This document shows, piece after piece, positions 14,739 to 20,257 of a stretch of DNA of 20,257 nt (positions within the stretch are counted from its first letter, which is position 1; each line of letters opens with the position of its first letter). The DNA lies in the NCBI GenBank assembly GCA_017540285.1, contig JAFYBI010000270.1:1-20257 (forward strand), in the 5' to 3' direction. A model generated the notes under the pieces. That model had not been told where the DNA came from and did not search any database. It was given only the letters and a program-made list of their open reading frames with translations. Source of the DNA: Clostridia bacterium. Its GTDB lineage: Bacteria > Bacillota > Clostridia > Oscillospirales > CAG-272. The position numbers and the translations under genes are program-made.

Positions 14739-15686
14739 ATGTACTGCGAAACCATTTCCAGAACCGCGAGCGCGGTCATCGAAAACATCGGACGCGCGAT
14801 CTACGGCAAGGAGGATGAGATCCGCTTCGTCGTCGCCGCTCTGCTGTGCCGCGGTCACGTCCTCCTCGACGACATTCCCGGCACGGGCAAGACGACGCTC
14901 GCCAAAGCGCTCGCAAGATCCGTCTCCGCCGAGACCCGCCGCATCCAGTTCACCCCCGACCTTCTCCCGTCCGACATCACCGGCGTCAACTATTTCAACC
15001 AGAAGACCGCGGACTTCGTCTTCCGGCGCGGTCCCGTCTTCACGAACATCCTCCTCGCGGATGAAATCAACCGCACGACGCCCCGCACGCAGTCCGCGCT
15101 CCTCGAATGCATGGGCGAGCGTCAGGCGACGGTCGACGGCGTGACCTATCCTCTCGACGATCCCTTCTTCGTCATCGCGACGCAGAACCCGATCGAATCC
15201 CAGGGCACGTTCCCGCTTCCGGAAGCGCAGATGGACCGTTTTCTCATGAAGCTCTCCCTCGGCTACCCGGACCACGACGCGGAAAAGACCGTCCTCTCGA
15301 ACTACGGCGCGGCTTCCCCCGTCGACACCCTCTCCGCCGTCTGCACCTGCGCGGATATCGGCGAGGCCTCCGATCTCGTGACGAAGATCACCGTCAGCGA
15401 GCCGATCAAGGACTATATCATCAACATCGCGGATGCCACCCGGAAGAGCGACCGCCTGCGCCTCGGCGTCTCCCCGCGCGCGACCCTCGCCCTCATGAAG
15501 GCATCCCAGGCCTTCGCGGGGATCCTCGGACGCGACTATGTGCTGCCGGATGACGTCAAGCGCGTCGCGGTGCCGGTCCTCTCCCACCGGATCATCACCC
15601 GTTCGCAGAATACGATCCGCCTCACCGACACGAACGAGCAGGTCATCGAGGCGATCATCGACACCGTCCGCGCGCCCATCGACTGA
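14739..15686 (+). CDS. MoxR family AAA+ ATPase
   Basis: 315-residue cytoplasmic AAA+ ATPase of the MoxR group, thought to act as a chaperone that remodels or activates partner proteins, often with von Willebrand or DUF58 proteins. Walker A is DIPGTGKTT (45-53), Walker B LLADEINR (105-112), and sensor 1 is in IATQNPIESQGTFPLPEAQM (146-165), followed by the arginine of DRFLM (166-170). The C-terminal lid contains GVSPRATLALMKASQAFA, with RDYVLPDDVKRVAVPVLSHR after it. AAGGAG lies just upstream of the ATG. Only 37 bases separate it from the glycosidase stop and they hold no convincing terminator or promoter, so it may be on the glycosidase transcript. It heads the MoxR-DUF58-DUF4129 set. Confidence 0.94.
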   Translation: MYCETISRTASAVIENIGRAIYGKEDEIRFVVAALLCRGHVLLDDIPGTGKTTLAKALARSVSAETRRIQFTPDLLPSDITGVNYFNQKTADFVFRRGPVFTNILLADEINRTTPRTQSALLECMGERQATVDGVTYPLDDPFFVIATQNPIESQGTFPLPEAQMDRFLMKLSLGYPDHDAEKTVLSNYGAASPVDTLSAVCTCADIGEASDLVTKITVSEPIKDYIINIADATRKSDRLRLGVSPRATLALMKASQAFAGILGRDYVLPDDVKRVAVPVLSHRIITRSQNTIRLTDTNEQVIEAIIDTVRAPID

Positions 15687-15695
15687 GGACACGCC

Positions 15696-16919
15696 ATGAT
15701 CTACATTGCCATCGTCCTTGCCGCCGTCGCGGTCATGATGATTCAGGCGCGCATATTCCGGAAGAAGGCGTTCGAGGATCTCGAATACGCGGTGTCCCTC
15801 TCCGTGTACGAGGTCTTCGAGGGCGAGGAGATCTATCTCTATGAGGAGATCAAAAACAACAAGCTCCTCCCCCTGCCTTTTCTGAAGGTCGACACAGAGC
15901 TGCCGGACGGGCTCTCGTTTCACATTCTCGAGGATGACAGGAAGCGCGGGACGAAACGGGACACCTATCCGCGGGTCATTCACAGTCTCTTTGTGCTCCG
16001 GAGCCGTCAGATGATCCGACGCCGCTGGCGGGTCCGGTGCGACGTGCGCGGGACCTATCACCTCGGCAGCGCAACGCTCCTCGCGGACGACGTCTTCGGG
16101 ACATCCCCCGTCGTGAAGGTGATCGAGGCGGCCCGTGACGTCCCCTCCGCGACCATCGTCGTCCTTCCGAAGGCCATCGACCTCGAGCGCAATTTCACCG
16201 CCTCCCGGTACACGAGCGGCGATTTCCTCGTGCAGTCGAGCCTCCTGACCGATCCGCTCCTCAAGGCAGGCGTGCGGGATTACGTCCCGGGCGACCCAAT
16301 GAACCGGATCAACTGGATGCAGACCGCGGTGCGGGGAAGCCTCATGACCAACCTCGAAGAATTCACCAACCGCCATCAGTTCAACATCATCATGAACATG
16401 CAGGCGCGGGATATCGAAAAGGTCATCCCCGGTCCGCCGTCCAACCGCGCGCCGGTCGAGCTCTGCATGACGGTCGTCGCCTCGATCCTCGACGGCGTCG
16501 CCGCAGAAAGCATCCCCGTGCGCTTTATCTGCAACACGCCCCCCGAACAGTTCGGCGAGGACATGAACGCCTCGCGCGGGGAAGGCGATGCCGTCGGCGA
16601 AAAGGTCTTTGTCTCGCCGGTCTTCCGCGGAACGCCGAGCGTCATCGGGGCCCTGCGCATGCTCGCGACGCTGGAGCTCATGATCTCCGTCCCGATCGAG
16701 AAGATGCTCGACCACATCCTTCAGAATCCCTACGCCTATACGAGCGGCGGGAACATGATCTTCGTCTCGTCCTATCTTGACGAACGCATGATCAATTTCA
16801 CCTACGCGATGCGCCGCATGGGCGTGACGGTGATCTTCTACATCACCTCCACGAGCCTCAACGCGCACATCATCCCCGAGGACATCGAGGTCCATTTCCG
16901 TACGTTTACGGATGAATGA
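15696..16919 (+). CDS. DUF58 domain protein, MoxR partner
   Basis: 407-residue protein with one N-terminal membrane helix (residues about 2-18, ending before RIFRKKAFEDLEY); many DUF58 proteins have two. Next comes a beta-rich segment (VYEVFEGEEIYLYEEIKNNK, LPLPFLKVDTELP) and then the diagnostic DUF58 motif at 192-213 (GVRDYVPGDPMNRINW, then MQTAVRG). The remainder resembles a von Willebrand factor A-like fold. It has no clear MIDAS metal site in that region that I could confirm. The ATG is 9 bases after the moxR stop, and TGAGG overlapping that stop can serve as the ribosome binding site. Its own stop overlaps ATG 16916. DUF58 proteins are usually encoded with MoxR ATPases, and this arrangement is typical; the cellular task is unproven. 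Confidence 0.92.
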   Translation: MIYIAIVLAAVAVMMIQARIFRKKAFEDLEYAVSLSVYEVFEGEEIYLYEEIKNNKLLPLPFLKVDTELPDGLSFHILEDDRKRGTKRDTYPRVIHSLFVLRSRQMIRRRWRVRCDVRGTYHLGSATLLADDVFGTSPVVKVIEAARDVPSATIVVLPKAIDLERNFTASRYTSGDFLVQSSLLTDPLLKAGVRDYVPGDPMNRINWMQTAVRGSLMTNLEEFTNRHQFNIIMNMQARDIEKVIPGPPSNRAPVELCMTVVASILDGVAAESIPVRFICNTPPEQFGEDMNASRGEGDAVGEKVFVSPVFRGTPSVIGALRMLATLELMISVPIEKMLDHILQNPYAYTSGGNMIFVSSYLDERMINFTYAMRRMGVTVIFYITSTSLNAHIIPEDIEVHFRTFTDE

Positions 16920-16930
16920 AAGGAGGACGC

Positions 16931-18412
16931 ATGACTTCGAAAAGCTATGAAAGAGTCTTCAACATCGTCTCGGCCGCGGGCGTCGCGATGCTCATGATCC
17001 CCCTCTTTCTCATCCTGCTCGGCAACGTCTTCCCGTATTCGCTCGTGATCCTGCCGTTTGCCGCCGCCTTCGCGACCATGTTCGGCTACGGCGTTCAGTG
17101 GCTCTTCGGCGCGATAACGGGAAAACGCGCGTCGGAGGACGGCTTCGACGACTTCCGCAGCGGCGTTCTCGGCCGGTTCCGCGTCGCGTATGCCGCCATC
17201 CCGCTCACGATCAACCTTGCCGTTTCCGCGGGCGTCTTCTTCCTCTTCGACCGCTGGCTGTACGGCATGTCCGAGAGCGGCGTGACCTTTTCGGACGGGA
17301 GGTTCATCCACTATACCGTCCTGTATGCGATCTTCGCGGCCGGGCTCTTCTTCCTCGCGTCGACGGCGGGCTGCGTGATCTGGTTCTATCCGATCGAACG
17401 GCTCTCGAACATCTATACCCTCATCGGCGGATGCGTCCTCTTCTTCATCGAGAGCTTCTTCCTCTGGCTCACGGCGCGTTCCTTCGGGATCGACACGTCC
17501 GCCTTCACGACCCTCTCCCTCGGGCTGCCGTTTGCGATCTTCTTCGTGTGCATCCTGATCATTTACAACCAGAGCAATCTGCAGAGGCGGTGCCGCGGCT
17601 CGGTGGTCTCGGTCATCACCGGGGAAGAGCGGCGATACAATCTGTTCCTCGTGCTCCTGCTTCTCTGCGCCTTCGCCGTCGCGACCGGGATCGCCTTCGT
17701 GATCGTCGCGGGGATCGCCATCCTGCTCCGGATGCTGCTCTACATCATCCTCTTCCGCGCGTTCCACAACGTCGACAACACGGCGACCTACGAGGCCTAC
17801 GAATACGTCGACTCCGAGGAAGCCGGCAGGATGTTCCGGCGAAACGTCATGTCGCCGGAGAACCAGTATATCGTGGCGGTTTTCGTGCTCATCGTCGCCG
17901 CCGTGATTCTCATCGTCATCGGCATCAAGACCGGGCTCGTGCAGAAATTTCTGCAGTGGCTGCGCGAATTCATCGACACCATCCTCATCGGCTCCTCGAT
18001 CATCAAGAGCTCGTTCGATCCGAATGCCGAGGAGGGAACATACAACTACCGCGATGAGCGGCGCAAGCTCCAGAACGCCGGCATCCGAGACTACGACGCC
18101 ATGGCGGCGACGACGGACAATTACCGCCTGTTCCTGCAGCGGCTCGGAAGGCTGCGGACCTACGACGAACAGCTCTGCTACGCCTACGCGGTCCTGTTGC
18201 GCATGTACAAGAAGATGAACATCCCCCTGAAGATCTCCGACACCCCGCGCGAGAACGAGGCGAAGGTGACCCACGCGCTGTCGGTCTCCGAGATCCAAAA
18301 GATCACCGCCGATTTCGAATCGGTCCGCTACGCCGGGCACACGCCGGACGACAGCGAAGCCGCGGCGATCCTCGGCGATATCTGCGCGGTCATCAAGCGG
18401 TATCTCTTCTGA
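16931..18412 (+). CDS. Polytopic membrane protein with C-terminal DUF4129-like domain
   Basis: 493-residue membrane protein with about nine hydrophobic segments (near residues 10-31, 36-60, 86-106, 128-152, 160-181, 195-212, 236-256, 257-275 and 311-335) and a cytoplasmic C-terminal tail from about 355. The tail (RLRTYDEQLCYAYAVLLRMY, ISDTPRENEAKV, then SVRYAGHTPDDSEAAAI) resembles DUF4129, the domain found at the end of many transglutaminase-like proteins linked to MoxR and DUF58. No transglutaminase domain (Cys-His-Asp) is visible, so this would be a version without it. I place the start at 16931, 4 bases after AGGAGG (16921-16926). An in-frame ATG at 16916, overlapping the DUF58 stop, is the alternative and adds MKGGR. 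Function unknown; probably the membrane component of the MoxR set. Confidence 0.8.
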   Translation: MTSKSYERVFNIVSAAGVAMLMIPLFLILLGNVFPYSLVILPFAAAFATMFGYGVQWLFGAITGKRASEDGFDDFRSGVLGRFRVAYAAIPLTINLAVSAGVFFLFDRWLYGMSESGVTFSDGRFIHYTVLYAIFAAGLFFLASTAGCVIWFYPIERLSNIYTLIGGCVLFFIESFFLWLTARSFGIDTSAFTTLSLGLPFAIFFVCILIIYNQSNLQRRCRGSVVSVITGEERRYNLFLVLLLLCAFAVATGIAFVIVAGIAILLRMLLYIILFRAFHNVDNTATYEAYEYVDSEEAGRMFRRNVMSPENQYIVAVFVLIVAAVILIVIGIKTGLVQKFLQWLREFIDTILIGSSIIKSSFDPNAEEGTYNYRDERRKLQNAGIRDYDAMAATTDNYRLFLQRLGRLRTYDEQLCYAYAVLLRMYKKMNIPLKISDTPRENEAKVTHALSVSEIQKITADFESVRYAGHTPDDSEAAAILGDICAVIKRYLF

Positions 18413-18445
18413 CGGCATTTCCCGCATTTCACGGAATAAAACCGG

Positions 18446-18492
18446 AATCACTCCCGTACACTATGGACAGCCAGTTTCGTACGGGAGTGATT
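18446..18492 (+). terminator. 14-bp perfect inverted repeat covering the carboxypeptidase ribosome binding site
   Basis: AATCACTCCCGTAC (18446-18459) is exactly complementary to GTACGGGAGTGATT (18479-18492), extendable by a G-U and a G-C pair; the loop is 19 bases. The AAT...ATT flanks and ATTTCT after the stem suggest a terminator for the MoxR operon. The right arm, however, contains GGGAG, the only ribosome binding site candidate for ATG 18496, so the folded RNA would hide it. Confidence 0.6.
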
Positions 18493-18495
18493 TCT

Positions 18496-19653
18496 ATGTT
18501 CCGAAAAACCGTCCTTCCTCTGTTCCTCGCCGTTATTTTTCTCTTATTTGCCGCTCCTGCCCGCGCCGACGTCCCCGACTGCGTTCCCTTCGAGGTAAAC
18601 GCGGAGTCCGCCGTCCTGATGGAGATGTCGACCGGGACCGTGCTTTATGCGAAAAATGCCGACCGCGCGCTCCCGCCGGCCTCCGTGACGAAGATCATGA
18701 CGCTTTTGCTGTTCATGGAGGAGGTGGACGCGGGGAATATCGCGCTCGACGAGGAGATCACCGTCAGCGAGTACGCCGCGTCAATGGGCGGATCGCAGGT
18801 CTATCTCGAAGCGGGAGAGACGATGACGGCGGAGGAGCTTCTCAAATGCGTCATCATCGCTTCGGCAAACGACGCCGCCGTGACGCTCGCCGAAAAGGTC
18901 GCGGGCAGCGAAGAGGCGTTCGTCGCGCGGATGAACAAACGGGCGGAGGAGCTCGGCATGGCGAACACGCACTTCGAGAACGTCACGGGGCTCGACGATA
19001 CCGCGGTGAAGCATCTCACGAGCGCGTACGATATCGCCCTGATGTCGAAGGCTCTGCTCGCGCATGAGACGATCACGAAGTATTCGACGATCTGGATGGA
19101 TTCGATCCGCGGCGGTGCCTTCGGCCTGACGAACACCAACCGCCTGGTCCGCTTCTATCCGGGGATCACGGGGCTGAAAACCGGATCGACGTCGAAGGCG
19201 GGCTTCTGCATGAGCGCGACGGCGAAGCGCGACGGAATGCATCTCATCGCGGTCGTCATGGGTTCTCCGACGCGGGATATCCGCAACGCCGCCGCGAAGG
19301 AACTGCTCGACTACGGATTCGCCGGATATTCGCTCTATGAGAGCCCGGGCGGTCGTGCCGGCGAGGTCCCGGTCAAGGGCGGCGTAGAGGATCTCTGCGG
19401 CGCCGTGAAGCCGCCCGTCTCGATGCTCATGGCAAAAGGGAAGAGCCGCGGCGTGACGGAGGAGATCCTGCTTGACGGCTCGGTTACGGCTCCGGTTAAA
19501 GAGGGGCAGCGCGTCGGCGTCGTCCGGTATCTTTCGGAGGGCGAAATCCTGCGCGAGGAATCCGTCACGGCGGCGTCTGCGATCCCGCGGATCGGGTTCG
19601 GCGGGCTTCTTCTGCGGATGCTCGGCACAGCCTTTTTGAAATCGGAGAAATAA
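18496..19653 (+). CDS. Secreted D-alanyl-D-alanine carboxypeptidase (PBP5-like, peptidase S11)
   Basis: 385-residue low-molecular-weight penicillin-binding protein that trims the terminal D-Ala from peptidoglycan pentapeptides at the outer face of the membrane. Signal peptide: MFRK followed by a hydrophobic core (residues 5-20) and APARA before the predicted cut at residue 24. All three active-site motifs are present: SVTK (63-66, nucleophile S63), SAN (123-125) and KTG (228-230). A PBP5 C-terminal beta domain (about 280-360) follows, then a tail FGGLLLRMLGTAFLKSEK that could be the amphipathic membrane anchor. It resembles DacF/DacB of Bacillus. I chose ATG 18496, since ATG 18463 would put eleven hydrophilic residues before the signal peptide and has no ribosome binding site. 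A short GGAGAA/TTCTCC hairpin surrounds the stop codon. No clear promoter of its own is visible. Confidence 0.94.
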   Translation: MFRKTVLPLFLAVIFLLFAAPARADVPDCVPFEVNAESAVLMEMSTGTVLYAKNADRALPPASVTKIMTLLLFMEEVDAGNIALDEEITVSEYAASMGGSQVYLEAGETMTAEELLKCVIIASANDAAVTLAEKVAGSEEAFVARMNKRAEELGMANTHFENVTGLDDTAVKHLTSAYDIALMSKALLAHETITKYSTIWMDSIRGGAFGLTNTNRLVRFYPGITGLKTGSTSKAGFCMSATAKRDGMHLIAVVMGSPTRDIRNAAAKELLDYGFAGYSLYESPGGRAGEVPVKGGVEDLCGAVKPPVSMLMAKGKSRGVTEEILLDGSVTAPVKEGQRVGVVRYLSEGEILREESVTAASAIPRIGFGGLLLRMLGTAFLKSEK

Positions 19654-19668
19654 TTCTCCTCAAAGGGC

Positions 19669-19697
19669 TTGAAAAGCGGCGAAAAATGTTGTATGAT
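19669..19697 (+). promoter_or_regulatory. Sigma-A promoter for pgi
   Basis: TTGAAA (19669-19674) and TATGAT (19692-19697) are spaced by 17 bases, ten of twelve consensus positions. The predicted start near 19704 gives pgi a leader of about 68 bases. Confidence 0.78.
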
Positions 19698-19771
19698 AAG
19701 AGTGACAAAATTTTTCACCGCTCCCCGCCGGATCCGCCGACGGAGAAGTCTATGGAGGATATCCGAAAATC

Positions 19772-20257
19772 ATGGCACTCAAACTCATCGATACCTATGT
19801 CAAACCGTTTCTTTCCGACACGGAGGTCTCAAAGATCACACATCTCGCCAAAGCCTCGCACGAACTCGTCCTGTCCCGCGAAGGCGCCGGAAACGCCTTT
19901 CTCGGATGGGTCGACCTTCCGGTCGCTTACGATAAAGAAGAATATGCCCGCATCAAGCTCGCCGCGCAGAAGATTCAGAAGAGCTGCGACGTCTTCGTCG
20001 TCATCGGGATCGGCGGCTCGTACCTCGGCGCGCGCGCTGCGATCGAATTCTGCACCTCGCCCCTGTACAACAACCTGAAGAAGGATACCCCGGACATCTA
20101 TTTCATCGGCAATTCCATCAGCCCGTCCGCCCTCGCCGACGTTCTCCGCCTCTGCGAAGGCCGCGACGTCTGCGTCAACGTCATCTCGAAGTCCGGCACG
20201 ACCACCGAGCCCGCCGTCACCTTCCGCATCTTCCGCGAGCTTCTCGAAAAGAAGTAC
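19772..20257 (+). CDS. pgi: Glucose-6-phosphate isomerase, N-terminal part (3' end outside window)
   Basis: Glycolytic enzyme interconverting glucose 6-phosphate and fructose 6-phosphate in the cytoplasm. The first 162 residues are present and the frame is open to the window edge. GIGGSYLGARA (79-89) and SKSGTTTEP (139-147) are the family's sugar-phosphate isomerase (SIS) motifs. The spacing and the N-terminal sequence (MALKLIDTYVKPFLSDTEVS) fit the roughly 450-residue clostridial/Bacillus-type enzyme. GGAGG at 19754-19758 is 13 bases before ATG 19772, farther than usual. The upstream ATG 19752 is in another frame, and there is no nearer start in frame. The gene has its own promoter, so it is probably independent of the carboxypeptidase gene. 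Confidence 0.95.
   Translation, partial: MALKLIDTYVKPFLSDTEVSKITHLAKASHELVLSREGAGNAFLGWVDLPVAYDKEEYARIKLAAQKIQKSCDVFVVIGIGGSYLGARAAIEFCTSPLYNNLKKDTPDIYFIGNSISPSALADVLRLCEGRDVCVNVISKSGTTTEPAVTFRIFRELLEKKY

Noticed and set aside
14610..16895. Open frame of 761 codons on the minus strand
   Set aside because: Antisense shadow of the moxR and DUF58 genes, whose own products have clear motifs; the composition is Asp/Arg/Val/His-rich and it crosses a gene boundary.
16838..18451. Open frame of 537 codons on the minus strand
   Set aside because: Antisense of the DUF4129-like membrane protein gene; an extremely charged, repetitive translation without motifs.
19644..19659. GGAGAA-ATAA-TTCTCC hairpin over the carboxypeptidase stop codon
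   Set aside because: The stem is perfect but only 6 bp and no T-run follows, so it is not a convincing terminator.
19702..19718. GTGACAAAATTTTTCAC, a near-palindrome at the presumed pgi transcription start
   Set aside because: The arms are out of register by one base and the A/T run makes symmetry likely by chance; too weak to call an operator.
1..20257. tRNA or rRNA genes, CRISPR array, transposon, prophage or defence island
   Set aside because: None seen: gaps between genes are short (217 bases at most) and are largely accounted for by promoters, leaders and terminators, and no transposase, integrase or repeat array is present.

Overview
The window looks like chromosomal DNA of a GC-rich member of the Clostridia (Bacillota). 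The grounds are AGGAGG-type ribosome binding sites before most genes, near-perfect TTGACA-17-TATAAT promoters, a DUF3343/class V cysteine desulfurase pair, and an ABC/DUF1854/ABC trio of a kind found in clostridia. Phylum is fairly safe; order (an Oscillospirales- or Christensenellales-like gut lineage) is a guess. I saw no rRNA, tRNA, CRISPR array, insertion sequence or phage gene. Both ends cut a gene: argS on the left, pgi on the right.

Layout. 1-2766 (+): argS 3' end, yebC, a hairpin, then a MATE efflux gene. 2771-2806: bidirectional terminator. 2814-4497 (-): a Nudix hydrolase overlapping the end of an RlmD/RumA-type rRNA uracil methyltransferase, both driven by a consensus promoter at 4527-4555. 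4624-5960 (+): a DUF3343 small carrier-like protein and a cysteine desulfurase joined by an ATGA overlap. 6045-6368 (+): an unrecognised 107-residue protein with its own consensus promoter and terminator. 6411-12177 (-): a four-gene operon, transcribed in the order ABC exporter, DUF1854 protein, ABC exporter, Nudix hydrolase, from a perfect consensus promoter. 12243-18412 (+): a cytoplasmic GH106-like glycosidase, then MoxR ATPase, DUF58 protein and a polytopic DUF4129-like membrane protein, with no clear terminator between the glycosidase and moxR. 18446-19653 (+): a long perfect inverted repeat, then a secreted D,D-carboxypeptidase. 19669-20257 (+): promoter and 5' part of pgi.

The most interesting block is 6469-12085. 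Both ABC exporters carry an extra N-terminal cytoplasmic domain that looks PH-like and ends in a four-cysteine zinc ribbon, and a soluble DUF1854 protein lies between them. In proteobacteria, DUF1854 and a matching ABC protein are annotated as cyanophycin-associated, but no cyanophycin gene is present here, so the substrate is open. The second block of interest is the MoxR/DUF58/DUF4129 set, possibly co-transcribed with the glycosidase and followed by a cell-wall carboxypeptidase whose ribosome binding site lies inside a 14-bp perfect stem. The remaining genes are housekeeping: translation, rRNA modification, nucleotide clean-up, sulfur transfer and glycolysis.
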